Below, in pieces: positions 43,153 through 52,900 of a stretch of 64,000 bases of DNA. The notes under the pieces were generated by a model. It was not told where the DNA came from. It saw only the letters and a list, made by a program, of their open reading frames with translations, and ran no database searches. Location: assembly GCF_001425685.1 (NCBI RefSeq), contig NZ_LMCY01000006.1, positions 209-64,208 of the forward strand, written 5' to 3'. The first letter of the stretch is position 1. Each line of letters starts with the position of its first letter. A program made the translations under genes and the position numbers. Source of the DNA: Massilia sp. Root335 (lineage in GTDB: Bacteria; Pseudomonadota; Gammaproteobacteria; Burkholderiales; Burkholderiaceae_D).

Positions 43153-44010
43153 TCACGTCGTCGCGACCAGGAACTCCTCGCCATTGGCGGGCGGGTGGAG
43201 GCCGTCGGTCCGGTCCGCGAAATAGCGCCGGGTCAGGTCGACGGCCGACACATGCCGCACGTCCCCGAAGCCGGCCTCGCGCGCGCGCGCGAGGATCTCG
43301 GCCGGGGTGAAGAAACTGAGGAAGGGCGTGCCGCTGGCGCGCGCGCCCTCGTCCGCCTGTTGCAGTTCCTTGCGGTCCGCCGGAGCGGGCTTGTCCAGCG
43401 GCAGCAGGAACGTCATGGCAAAGGTCGACCCGGGCGCGAGCGCGGCGAGCCGGCGCAGCGTCGCCATGTTGGCATCCCGGGTCAGATACATGCTGACGCC
43501 CGTGGACACGACGACGGCCGGCTTGCCCGCGTCGAACCCGGCCGCCGCGAGTCCGTCCCACCACGACGCGCCCCGCTCGAAATCGACCGGCACGAAATGC
43601 AGCCAGTCGGGCACGCCGAAACCGAGTTCGACGAGCCGCCGCCGCTTCCACGCCTGCGGGCCCGGCCGGTCGATCTCGAACACCTGGAGGCGCGACGCGA
43701 TCTCCGGCCGCCGCTGGGCAAAGCTGTCGAGGCCGGCGCCCAGGATCACATACTGGCCGACGCCGCGGCCGGCCTGCTCGACGACCAGGTCCTCGGTAAA
43801 ACGTGCGCGCGCCACGATGGAGGCACGGAAGGGGCGCGTGAACTGCGGCGCCATGTCGTCACGGCTGCGCCATCCGTCGCCCGGCGCCAGCAGCGCGAGG
43901 CCGACGTCGTCCGTGAAGACGTGCGGCGGCGGGTCGGCCTGCACGTGCAGGGCGCGCCACAACGCGACCCGCGCCGCCGTGCTCTCCGGTCCCGATTCTT
44001 CGGTGTTCAT
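43153..44010 (-). CDS. SAM-dependent methyltransferase (LCM family)
   Basis: 285 aa. AdoMet pocket motif VILGAGLDSFAQR (about 88-100), the EIDRPGPQAWKRRRL following, and VVSTGVSMYLTRD are the signatures of the leucine carboxyl methyltransferase-type/TIGR00027 group, which in bacteria methylates small molecules of largely unknown identity. ATG 44010 has GGGGAAG upstream. It lies between the M13 peptidase and the solute-binding protein on the same strand, 34 nt from the former. Confidence 0.88.
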   Translation of the reverse strand: MNTEESGPESTAARVALWRALHVQADPPPHVFTDDVGLALLAPGDGWRSRDDMAPQFTRPFRASIVARARFTEDLVVEQAGRGVGQYVILGAGLDSFAQRRPEIASRLQVFEIDRPGPQAWKRRRLVELGFGVPDWLHFVPVDFERGASWWDGLAAAGFDAGKPAVVVSTGVSMYLTRDANMATLRRLAALAPGSTFAMTFLLPLDKPAPADRKELQQADEGARASGTPFLSFFTPAEILARAREAGFGDVRHVSAVDLTRRYFADRTDGLHPPANGEEFLVATT

Positions 44011-44044
44011 TCGCTTCCCCTTCCTGAAAAGTGTCGCTCGGCGC

Positions 44045-46135
44045 TTACCAGAACACGACGCGGTCCCGCGGCGCCAGGTACATCCTGTCGCCCGGCTTGA
44101 CGCCGAACGCTTCGTAAAAACCCGGGTGGTTGCGCAGGCTGCCGTTGACGCGGAATTCCGCCGGCGAGTGCGGATCGGACTTTACCTGCGCGATGAGCGC
44201 CGCGTCGCGCGCCTTGCCGCGCCGCGCCTGCGCGAGGCCCATGAAGATGCGCTGCTCGGCCGTGAAGCCGTCGATCACGGGTGCGGGCTTGCCGTGCAAC
44301 GAGATCCGGTAGGCGCGGCTGGCCATGACGGCGCCGGCGTTGTCGGCGATGTTCTCGCCCAGCGTCAGCTCGCCGTTCAGGTGATAGCCGTCGACCGGGC
44401 TGTAGCCGGCATACTGCGCCACGAGCACCTTGCCCTTCGCGGCGAATTTTGCGCCATCTTCCTTCGTCCACCAGTTGCGCAGGTTGCCGTCGCCGTCGTA
44501 CTGGGCGCCCTGGTCGTCGAATGCGTGGCTGATCTCGTGGCCGATGGAGATGCCGACGGCGCCGTAGTTGATCGCGGGCTCCGCATCCGGATCGTACAGC
44601 GGCGCCTGCAGGCGCGCGGCCGGGAACACGACCTCGTTCATCTCCGGGCTGTAGTAGGCGTTCACGGTCTGCGGCGTCATATGCCATTCGGCGCGGTCGA
44701 CCGGCTTGCCCAGCTTGGCGACGGCGTAGCGGTGCGCGAATTCGCGCGAGCGCATCACGTTGCCGACGAGGTCGTCGCGCCTGACGGTGAGGCCGGCATA
44801 ATCGCGCCACTTGTCCGGGTAGCCGACCTTGACGGCGATCTTCGCCAGCTTGGCCTGCGCCTGCTTCTTCGTGGCGGGCGTCATCCAGTCGAGCGTCTCG
44901 ATACTCTCCTTGTAGGCCAGCAGGAAGTTGTGGACCATCTCCTCGACCTGGCGCTTGCGCTCGGCCGGGAAGTAGTGCTCCACATAGACCTTGCCCACGA
45001 CCTCGCCCAGGTCGCGGTTGATCTGGGCGATCGCGAGCTTCTCCGTCGGGCGGTTGACCTTCGCGCCGGACAGCACCGTGCCGCGGAACGCGAAACTCTC
45101 GTCGACGAACGGCTGCGACAGATACGGCGCGTACGCGCTCAGGACGCGGAACGTGAAGTATGCCTTCCACGTGTCGACCGGCGTGGCGGCGACGATGCCG
45201 TCCAGTTGGCGCAGATAGCCCGGCTGGCTGACGTTGACGGCATCCGCCTTGCCGGCGATGTCCTGCGCCTTCATCCACACGCTCCAGTCGAAGCCGGGCG
45301 CCAGCGCCTCCAGTTGCGCGACCGTCACCTTGTTGTACGTCTTGACGGGGTCGCGGTTCTCGACGGCGCTCCACTGCGCCTGCGCCAGCGCCGTCTCGAG
45401 CGCGACGACGCGCGCGGCCTGGCCGGCGGCGTCCGGCTGCCCGGCCAGCGCCAGCAGCTTTTCCACGTGCGCCCGGTAGCCGGCGCGCGTGTCGGCCAGT
45501 TTCGCATCGTCCTGCAGGTAGTAGTCGCGGTCGGGCATGCCGAGGCCGGACTGGGAGATGTCCACGAGGTAGCGCGTCGAATGTCTGCTGTCCTGCTGGA
45601 CCGACAGCGCGAGCGGACCGCCCGCGCCGATGCGGCTGACGTGGGCGGCCAGCGCGGCCAGTTGCCGCTTGTCCCGCAAGGCCGCGATACGGGCCAGTTC
45701 GGGCTTCAGCGGCGCCAGGCCGAGCGCGTCGCGGTGCGCACGGTCGATGAAGCTGGCGTAGTAGTCGCCCATCTTTTGCGCATCCGAGCCGGGCCTGGCG
45801 GCCGGGTCCTGCGCGGCCTGTTCGATCAAGGTGCGGATCTGCGTCTCGACCTTTTCTTGCGCCACATTGAACGCGCCCCAGCTGGAACGGTCGGCCGGGA
45901 TGTCGACGTCGTGCAGCCACTTGCCTTGCGAGTAGCGGAAGAAATCGTCCTGCGGGCGGACGGCCGGATCGACGGCGGCCCGGTCGACGCCGGACGGCGT
46001 CGCGGCGGCGGTTGCGGTTGAGGATGCGTTTGCGTTTGCGGTTGCGTTTGCGGATGCGGCGGTGTCGGCCGGGGCCGCGTAGGCCTGGCCTGCGAGCAGG
46101 CCCGTGATGAGGGCGCTGCACAGAGTACGCTTCAT
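44045..46135 (-). CDS. M13 family zinc endopeptidase (PepO/neprilysin-like)
   Basis: 696 aa. Signal peptide of about 20 residues, then a simple linker of Ala/Asn/Thr/Ser (residues 21-48) and the M13 body. The zinc motif HEISH is at nt 44523-44539 (GISIGHEISHAFDDQG), with GENIADNAG as the third-ligand region and VNAYYSPEMNEVVFPAA upstream. The enzyme is a metallo-endopeptidase, probably periplasmic or secreted, cleaving small peptides. The start at 46135 is the signal-peptide start; the upstream frame is not homologous. The methyltransferase gene begins 34 nt downstream. Confidence 0.93.
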   Translation of the reverse strand: MKRTLCSALITGLLAGQAYAAPADTAASANATANANASSTATAAATPSGVDRAAVDPAVRPQDDFFRYSQGKWLHDVDIPADRSSWGAFNVAQEKVETQIRTLIEQAAQDPAARPGSDAQKMGDYYASFIDRAHRDALGLAPLKPELARIAALRDKRQLAALAAHVSRIGAGGPLALSVQQDSRHSTRYLVDISQSGLGMPDRDYYLQDDAKLADTRAGYRAHVEKLLALAGQPDAAGQAARVVALETALAQAQWSAVENRDPVKTYNKVTVAQLEALAPGFDWSVWMKAQDIAGKADAVNVSQPGYLRQLDGIVAATPVDTWKAYFTFRVLSAYAPYLSQPFVDESFAFRGTVLSGAKVNRPTEKLAIAQINRDLGEVVGKVYVEHYFPAERKRQVEEMVHNFLLAYKESIETLDWMTPATKKQAQAKLAKIAVKVGYPDKWRDYAGLTVRRDDLVGNVMRSREFAHRYAVAKLGKPVDRAEWHMTPQTVNAYYSPEMNEVVFPAARLQAPLYDPDAEPAINYGAVGISIGHEISHAFDDQGAQYDGDGNLRNWWTKEDGAKFAAKGKVLVAQYAGYSPVDGYHLNGELTLGENIADNAGAVMASRAYRISLHGKPAPVIDGFTAEQRIFMGLAQARRGKARDAALIAQVKSDPHSPAEFRVNGSLRNHPGFYEAFGVKPGDRMYLAPRDRVVFW

Positions 46136-46262
46136 GGGTGTCTCCACGGTTGGGTGAGCTTGCGATGCTAAAGGAACCATTGCCCGCTGCCAAGCGTCCA
46201 GGCCGGCTGGAATTCCGCGCCGCTGCCCCCATCTATGCTCCAGCCTTTCCTGCATCGTTCCC

Positions 46263-47111
46263 ATGCCCGCCTTCGCCCGTCTTGTCCCGTTCGTCGCCAT
46301 GTTGGCCGCCGCCGCCGCCGTGCCCGCGCGCGCGGACGAACTCGCCGACCTGATCAACGCGTACCGCGCCGCACCCGCCGACTGCGACGGCCGGCCCGCC
46401 GCGCCGGCAGGACGCCTGGCCGTCGAGCCGGCCCTGGCGCGCATCCGCATCGGCCCCGGCACCTTCCTCGAACCGGCCCTGCGCGACGCCGGCTACGAGG
46501 CCGAGCATGCCGAGGCGATCACGGTCACGGGACCGCCGGATGCGCGCGCGGCGATGGACGTCATCGGACAAAAATATTGCCGCACGCTGCGCGCCGCCGA
46601 GTTCGCCGCGGTGGGCACGGCACACGTCGGCGACGACTGGCAGATCGTACTGGCGCAGCCCGTCGTCATTCCGCCGCTGCCGGACTGGTCGAATGCGGGC
46701 CAGGACATCCTCGCGCTCGTGAACGCCGCGCGCGCCCGGCCGCGCACGTGCGGGACGCAGGCGTTCGGCCCCGCCGGACCGCTCACGTGGAACCCGCTGC
46801 TGGGCCAGGCCGCCCTCGCCCACAGCGCCGACATGGCTCATCAACACTATTTCAACCACAAGCAGCCGGACGGCAGCCTCCCCGCCGACCGCGCGACGAA
46901 GGCCGGCTATCGCTGGGTCCGCGTGGGCGAGAACATCGCGTCGGGCCAGCGTACGGTCGACGAAGCCGTCGCGTCCTGGCTGGACAGCCCGGGCCACTGC
47001 GCCAACATCATGAACCCGGCCTTCACGGAAATGGGCGCCGCCTACGCGATCGATCCGCGGAACCGCAACCGCACCGCGTACTGGACCCAGGTCTTCGGCG
47101 CACCGCGTTAA
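46263..47111 (+). CDS. Secreted CAP-domain protein
   Basis: 282 aa. Signal peptide of about 24 residues (ends PARAD). A C-terminal CAP (SCP/PR-1) domain is visible with MAHQHYFNHKQPDGSLPADR, GENIASGQRTVDEAVASWLDSPGHCANIMNPAFTEMG, the canonical GENIA...W..SPGH..N pattern. The first 130 residues form a separate N-terminal region of unknown fold. Bacterial CAP proteins are of unclear function, some bind or process peptidoglycan. Its stop is 73 nt upstream of ohrR; divergent from M13. Confidence 0.9.
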   Translation: MPAFARLVPFVAMLAAAAAVPARADELADLINAYRAAPADCDGRPAAPAGRLAVEPALARIRIGPGTFLEPALRDAGYEAEHAEAITVTGPPDARAAMDVIGQKYCRTLRAAEFAAVGTAHVGDDWQIVLAQPVVIPPLPDWSNAGQDILALVNAARARPRTCGTQAFGPAGPLTWNPLLGQAALAHSADMAHQHYFNHKQPDGSLPADRATKAGYRWVRVGENIASGQRTVDEAVASWLDSPGHCANIMNPAFTEMGAAYAIDPRNRNRTAYWTQVFGAPR

Positions 47112-47151
47112 TTGATTCAAGCTATAGCCTGCATAAAAATAAATATATTGT

Positions 47152-47168
47152 GCGCAATTGAATTGCGC
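47152..47168. promoter_or_regulatory. OhrR operator upstream of ohrR-ohr
   Basis: The 17-bp perfect palindrome GCGCAATTGAATTGCGC, centre G47160, 15 nt before the ohrR start. Its AATT-n-AATT core is the kind of site known for OhrR repressors in other proteobacteria. A second, weaker inverted repeat of CTATAG flanks it. Confidence 0.65.
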
Positions 47169-47183
47169 GCTATAGTTCAACCC

Positions 47184-47636
47184 ATGGAAACGAACGACGC
47201 AAACGCTGCTCTCCTGCTCGACAACCAGCTGTGCTTCGCACTGCACTCGGCATCGCTGGCGATGACGAAGGTGTACAAGCCGCACCTGGACAGGCTGGGC
47301 GTGACGTATCCGCAGTACCTGGTGCTGCTGGTGCTGTGGGAGCGCGACGGCCTGAGCGTGTCGGACATCGGCGAGCGCCTGTACCTGGATTCCGGCACGT
47401 TGACCCCGCTGCTGAAGCGGCTCGAGGCCCAGGGCCTGGTCGACCGCTCCCGCGATCCGCAGGACGAGCGCCGCGTCGTGATCCGGCTGACGGCCCAGGC
47501 GCGCGCGCTGAAAGATGACGCGGCCGGCATCCCGGCGTGCATCCTGGGCGCCACCGGCTGCGACGTGCAGGAAGTTGTGAGACTCGCCGGCGAGATCAAG
47601 GCCATGCGCGACAGGCTCGCCGGCGGTGCGATGTAA
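47184..47636 (+). CDS. ohrR: Organic-peroxide sensor OhrR (MarR family)
   Basis: 150-aa MarR-type winged-helix repressor. The reactive cysteine is C17 in NQLCFALHSAS, where OhrR proteins are oxidised by organic peroxides and released from DNA. The helix-turn-helix (SVSDIGERLYLDSGTLTPLLKRLEAQGLV) and wing (RSRDPQDERRVVIRLT) are clear. The start at 47184 is preferred to an in-frame ATG at 47112, which is part of the promoter. It is followed 45 nt later by ohr copy 2, with which it should be cotranscribed, and its operator lies just upstream: autoregulation. Confidence 0.93.
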   Translation: METNDANAALLLDNQLCFALHSASLAMTKVYKPHLDRLGVTYPQYLVLLVLWERDGLSVSDIGERLYLDSGTLTPLLKRLEAQGLVDRSRDPQDERRVVIRLTAQARALKDDAAGIPACILGATGCDVQEVVRLAGEIKAMRDRLAGGAM

Positions 47637-47681
47637 AACGATTTATGTGCAGTACGAACCCAACCACTGAAAGGTAATCCG

Positions 47682-48110
47682 ATGACCACCAAACTCGATA
47701 AAGTCCTGTACACCGCCAAGGCCCACACCACCGGCGGCCGCGAAGGCCAATCCCGCAGCGACGACGGCCTGCTGGACGTGAAACTGGCTCCGCCGAAAGA
47801 AATGGGCGGCAAGGGTGACGCCACCAACCCGGAACAACTGTTCGCCGCCGGCTACTCGGCCTGCTTCATGGGCGCCATCAAGTTCGTCGCCGCACAAAAG
47901 AAAGTCGTCGTCCCGGCCGATGCCGCCATCGACGCCAGCGTCTCGATCGGCCCGATCCCCAACGGTTTCGGCCTGGCCGTGGAACTGGCCGTGAGCCTGC
48001 CGGGCCTGGACCGCGCCGTCGCGCAGGACCTGGTGGACGCGGCCCACATCGTATGCCCGTACTCGAACGCCACCCGCGGCAACATCGACGTCACGCTGAG
48101 CCTGATCTAA
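47682..48110 (+). CDS. ohr: Organic hydroperoxide resistance protein (Ohr), copy 2
   Basis: 142-aa Ohr with redox cysteines in YSACFMGAI and HIVCPYSNATRGN. It is the classical partner of OhrR, whose gene ends 45 nt upstream, and it resembles copy 1 (same IDKVLYT-like start, EQLFAAG, AVSLPG, NIDV). RBS GAAAGG about 11 nt before ATG. Ends 5 nt before a long inverted repeat that could serve as terminator. Confidence 0.95.
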   Translation: MTTKLDKVLYTAKAHTTGGREGQSRSDDGLLDVKLAPPKEMGGKGDATNPEQLFAAGYSACFMGAIKFVAAQKKVVVPADAAIDASVSIGPIPNGFGLAVELAVSLPGLDRAVAQDLVDAAHIVCPYSNATRGNIDVTLSLI

Positions 48111-48115
48111 CACAA

Positions 48116-48171
48116 ACCGGGGTCAGAGCCCCGATTTGGGCAATTGCCCAAAATCGGGCTCTGACCCCGGT
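48116..48171. repeat. Long near-perfect inverted repeat after ohr
   Basis: A 56-nt palindrome of ACCGGGGTCAGAGCCC (left) and its complement (right) around the centre GGGCAATTGCCC. One base differs in length between the arms. The GGGGTCAGAGCCC motif is likely a dispersed repeat of this lineage. It lacks a T-run, so its role as terminator is uncertain. Confidence 0.75.
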
Positions 48172-48213
48172 CGACTCTGACCCCGGTCGACTGACCCCGG
48201 TCGACTGCCCCGG
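48161..48213. repeat. Tandem repeat CTGACCCCGGTCGA
   Basis: Three copies (48161-48174, 48177-48190, 48191-48204) and a partial fourth ending CCCCGG at 48213. The first copy is part of the right arm of the inverted repeat, so the unit seems to have been amplified from it. Contains three GTCGAC sites. Confidence 0.85.
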
Positions 48214-48333
48214 TTCCCGACCGGGTCAATAGCTTTCGCTCACTAAGCAGCTTCATTGGATTAATTTTTCCTATGAGATCCATATAAACAGATAGTTTGC
48301 ATGGATGCCCGTCGCGCTCTACCATGGTTGCGA

Positions 48334-48348
48334 ATAGATCACAGCTAT
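48334..48348. promoter_or_regulatory. Possible OxyR half-site upstream of the catalase
   Basis: ATAG-N7-CTAT (ATAG at 48334-48337, CTAT at 48345-48348) matches one dimer site of OxyR, and is part of a longer inverted repeat (GCTATCGA...TCGATAGC). The second half of an OxyR tetramer site is absent. It is only 43-57 nt from the ATG at 48391, so the position would be unusual for activation. Confidence 0.35.
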
Positions 48349-48390
48349 CGAATAAAAAACATCGATAGCCCAACCATTGAAAGAGCCACC

Positions 48391-49845
48391 ATGACCCAAC
48401 TCACCACCGCCTCCGGCATCCCCGTCGACGACAACCAGAATTCGATCACGGCCGGCCCGCGCGGCCCCGTGCTGCTGCAGGACTTCCACCTGATCGAAAA
48501 ACTGCAGCATTTCAACCGCGAGCGCATCCCCGAGCGCGTCGTGCACGCGAAGGGTTCGGGCGCCTACGGCACCTTCACCGTCACGCACGACGTCAGCAAG
48601 TACACGAAGGCGGCATTATTCTCAGGCATCGGCAAGCAGACGGAGACGTTCCTGCGCTTCTCGACCGTCGGCGGCGAAAAAGGTTCGGCCGACACGGCAC
48701 GCGATCCGCGCGGTTTCGCCGTCCGCTTCTACACCGAAGAAGGCAACTGGGACCTGGTGGGCAACAACACGCCGACGTTCTTCCTGAAGGACGGCATCAA
48801 GTTCCCCGACTTCATCCACACGCAAAAGCGCGACCCGCTGACGAACCTCAAATCGGCGCAGAACGTGTGGGATTTCTGGAGCCGCGCACCGGAAAGCCTG
48901 CACCAGGTGACGATCCTGTTCTCCGACCGCGGCATCCCGGACGGCTACCGCCACATGGACGGCTTCGGCAGCCACACCTATAGCCTCATCAACGACGCGG
49001 GCGAACGGGTCTGGGTCAAGTGGCATTTCAAGACGCTGCAGGGCATCAAGAACCTGAGCGCAAGCGAAGCCCAGCGCCTGGCCGGCGTCGACCCGGACTA
49101 TGCCCAGCGCGACCTGTTCCACGCCATCGCCCAGGGCGACTTCCCGCGCTGGAGCGTGGAGATCCAGGTGATGGACGACGCCCAGCGCGCCGCCTGGGAG
49201 GCGAAGACCGGTTGGGACGCATTCGATCTCACCAAGGTGTGGCCGCAGGGCGAGTTCCCGCGCACCCCCGTCGGCATCCTGGAACTGAACCGCAATCCGG
49301 ACAACTACCACGCCGACGTCGAGCAGGCCGCCCTGTCGCCGTCGAACATCGTGCCGGGCCTGGGCTACAGCCCGGACAAGATGCTGCAGGCACGCCTGTT
49401 CGCCTACCACGACGCCCAGCTGTACCGCGTCGGCACGAACCACCAGCACCTGCCGGTGAACCGTCCGCGCTGCCCGTTCCACAACCAGCAACGCGACGGC
49501 GCGATGGCGGTCGCCAACGGCGGCGCGGCGGCGAATTACGATCCGGTGCATGCGGACGTCCCGGCGCAAGGGGGCTTCGGCCACGGCGACGCCGGCTGGC
49601 CCGTGGAAGGCAACGCGGGGCGCTACGACACCCGCGCCGTCGATGACCATTTCACGCAAGCGGGCGACCTGTTCCGCCTGCTGTCCGACGACGGCAAGCG
49701 CAACCTGATCGAGAACATCGCGGGTTCGCTGTCCGGGGCGGATGCCGTCATCCAGGATCGCCAGATCGGCCATTTCCTGAAAGCGGATCCGGCGTATGGG
49801 CAGGGGGTGGCGGAGGCGGTTCGCAAGCTGCAGAACCAGGCGTAA
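48391..49845 (+). CDS. katA: Catalase (clade 3, KatA type)
   Basis: 484-aa monofunctional haem catalase of the small-subunit class. Motifs: distal active-site segment [20 protein letters not shown] with the catalytic His, the conserved Asn in the region [13 protein letters not shown], and the proximal haem ligand Tyr in [14 protein letters not shown]. Catalase turns hydrogen peroxide into water and oxygen. The ATG at 48391 gives the standard [12 protein letters not shown] start, with an AAAGAG site; an upstream in-frame ATG at 48301 would add 30 non-homologous residues. It sits next to ohrR-ohr, forming a peroxide-defence cluster. Confidence 0.96.
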   Translation: MTQLTTASGIPVDDNQNSITAGPRGPVLLQDFHLIEKLQHFNRERIPERVVHAKGSGAYGTFTVTHDVSKYTKAALFSGIGKQTETFLRFSTVGGEKGSADTARDPRGFAVRFYTEEGNWDLVGNNTPTFFLKDGIKFPDFIHTQKRDPLTNLKSAQNVWDFWSRAPESLHQVTILFSDRGIPDGYRHMDGFGSHTYSLINDAGERVWVKWHFKTLQGIKNLSASEAQRLAGVDPDYAQRDLFHAIAQGDFPRWSVEIQVMDDAQRAAWEAKTGWDAFDLTKVWPQGEFPRTPVGILELNRNPDNYHADVEQAALSPSNIVPGLGYSPDKMLQARLFAYHDAQLYRVGTNHQHLPVNRPRCPFHNQQRDGAMAVANGGAAANYDPVHADVPAQGGFGHGDAGWPVEGNAGRYDTRAVDDHFTQAGDLFRLLSDDGKRNLIENIAGSLSGADAVIQDRQIGHFLKADPAYGQGVAEAVRKLQNQA

Positions 49846-49865
49846 ATTCTCACAGAAAATCACCC

Positions 49866-49888
49866 AAGCCCTTCATTTTCAAGGGCTT
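49866..49888. other. Stem-loop after katA
   Basis: AAGCCCTT/AAGGGCTT, 8 bp with a 7-nt loop, 21 nt after the katA stop. There is no T-run after it on either strand, so it is a candidate weak terminator or RNA-stability element only. Confidence 0.45.
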
Positions 49889-49946
49889 CTGGACATTATG
49901 GACAAGTTCGGTAATAGTTGTTTCTTTAGAATAATAAGATGCAACC

Positions 49947-52900
49947 ATGACCACTTTCATCCTGCGGCAGGGGGCCGTGACCGTTGTTCAGAATGGCGCG
50001 ATGTCCGGCAGCGCGGCGGAGCCGGACGCCGCCGTCGTCACGATCACCGACTTCCTGACCGGTACGAACGGCGACGTGCTCGACGCGTTCAGTACCGGTA
50101 ACTGGCAAGGCGTGACGCCGTTCGCCGGCTATTACAAGATCGAGCAGCGCGGCAGCGATGCCGTGCTCGAATTCGATGCCGACGGCACGGGCACCGCCGC
50201 GTCGTTCCAGGACGTCGTCATCCTCAAGGACGTCGATGCGGCCAGGCTCGTCGCGGACAACCTGGCCGGCTACCGGCCTGACGGATCGATCACCGGTCAG
50301 GCCATCACCGGCACGGCGGCAGCCGAGACGCTCACCGGCACGCCGCTGAACGACACGATCCATGGCGGCGACGGCAACGACGTCATCGATGCCGGCCACG
50401 GCGACGACCAGGTCTACGGCGATGGCGGCAACGACGTCATCGGCGCCGGCGACGGCAACGACACGGTGGATGGCGGTACGGGCAACGACACCATCACGAT
50501 CACCGCCGCGGGCAGCGCGCCGCACACCGTGCTCGTGCGCGGCGGCGACGGCCAGGACGTGCTCGTATTCGGCCACGACAGCAGCGCCAGCGTGAGCGCG
50601 AGCGGCGGCGCCGGCGCCGATACTTTCGTGCTGGGCAATGGCCTGACGGGCGGCAGCGTCACCATCACGGACTTTTCCGCCGCGGGCGGCGACAAGCTGG
50701 ACATCGGCAAGCTGCTGCCGGCCAGCCTGGGCAGCAATCCCTTCGGTGCCGGCTATGTGAAAGCCGAGCAGGACGGCAGCGACGTCAAACTGTACGTCGA
50801 CCTCGACGGCGCCGCCGGCACCGCCCACGACTGGACACCGCTCGCGACGCTGGCCGGTACGAAGCTGGCGTCCCTGACGGCCTCCGCCTTCGTGGGCGGC
50901 TACGATCCTTCCGGCACGGATGCGGGCCACGTGCTCACGGGCACACCGGGCAACGACACGCTGAGCGGCACCGCGCTCGACGACACGATCTCGGGCGGCA
51001 CCGGCAGCGACAGCATCGCCGGCGGACCCGGCCGGGATGTCATCGACGGCGGCAACGAGCCGGCCGGCGGCGACACTGTCGACGGCGGCTATGGCGACGA
51101 TGTCGTGCACGGCGGCGCGGGCAACGACGTACTGCGCGGCGACGTGGGCAACGACAGCCTCGACGGCGGCACCGGCAACGACAGCCTGTCCGGCGGCACG
51201 GGCAACGACACCCTCGCCGGCGGCGACGGCAACGACACGCTCGTGGACGGCTTCGGCGCCAACGTGCTGGACGGCGGCGCCGGCAACGACACCATCGACG
51301 GCTCCAGCGTGCCGACCAATGCGGAGCGCGGCGACTCGACCCTCGATGGCGGCGCCGGCAACGATGTCCTCACGGCCGGCAACGGCAACGACGTCGTGCA
51401 CGGCGGCACCGGCGACGACACGATCCGAATCGTCCTGAACGACACGACGCCGGGCCGGACGTGGCACTTCACGGTCGACGGTGGCGACGGCAACGACACC
51501 ATCACCATCGACCGCACCAGCGACGTCGCGCATGCCGTCGTCGACGTCACCGGCGGCGCCGGCATCGACACGTTCGGCTTCACCGTGACCGACACGCCAT
51601 CCGACACGCTCGTCATCAAGGATTTCCAGGCTGGCAAGGGCGGTGATGTGCTCGATGTCGTCCCGCTGTTTCACGGTTTTGAATTTCTCGGCAATCCGTT
51701 TGGCGCGGCTGGCGTGCTGCGCCTCGTCCAGGACGGCAACGATACCCGGCTCGTACAGCTCGCCAACCCATCCGACACGACGGGCAAGACGATGGCCGTG
51801 CTGGAAAACGTCGCCGCGGCGTCCCTCACGAGCGACAACTTCCCGATAGGTATCCACCCGGACGGCTCGCCGGCCGGCCTGGACCTGCAGGGCGGCGCCG
51901 GCGACGATTCGCTGGTCGGCGACTTCCTCGACGACGTCCTGCACGGCGGCGGCGGCAACGACTATTTGTGGGGCGGGCAAGGCGGCACCGACCTGCTGTA
52001 CGGCGACGATGGCCAGGACGTGCTGATCGGCAGCGGCAACGACCACCTGTTCGGCGGCAGCGGCAACGACAACCTCGCCGGCATGTACAACGACACGCTG
52101 GAAGGCGGCGACGGGAACGACCAGCTGCGAGGAGAACATGGCCACACGACCCTCGACGGCGGTAACGGCGACGACGTGCTCACCGTCTACCATGGCGACG
52201 GCGACGTCCTGTTGGGCGGCCTGGGCAACGACACCCTGGACAGCAACAGCTACAACGATACACTCGACGGCGGCAGCGGCGACGACGTGTTGAAGGTAAG
52301 TACCGACTTCGGCCTGACGCCGTCGGCAGGCCCGCTCCACCTCGAAGGCGGCGACGGCGACGATACCATGATCCTGGCGCTGGGAGGCTGGGGGGGCCAG
52401 GTGATGGCGCACGGCGGCGCCGGCCACGACACCTACGTCATCGAAGTGGCGACGGACACGAGCCTCGTCACCATCACCGATTTCCAGGCCGGCAGCGGCG
52501 GCGATCGGATCGACCTGTCGGCGATCGCGCGCGCCACGAACGATTCGGTGTTCGGCCCGCAAGGCAATCTGCGACTCGAACAGCGCGGTGCCGACACCGT
52601 GCTGCTGGCCGACCGCGACGGCGGCGGACCGTTGGGCTTCACCGACCTGCTGATCCTGAAGAACGTGGACCACACCGCCCTCGGCGCGGACAATTTCTGG
52701 AGCGGTTACGACGTGGTCGGCAGCGGCCACGTGCTGACCGGGACGACCGGCGCGGACTGGCTGATCGGCAGCGCCGGCGACGACACGCTCAGCGGCGGTC
52801 TCGGCAACGATACACTCGACGGCGGCATCGGCAACGACACCCTGGACGGCGGCGCCGGTGACGACAACCTGGACGGCGACCGCGTCGGCAACCAGCCCTC

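Noticed and set aside
48107..48373. 88-codon minus frame across the inverted repeat between ohr and katA
   Set aside because: It consists largely of translated repeat units, with no ribosome site and no domain; considered for a transposase remnant but nothing supports it.
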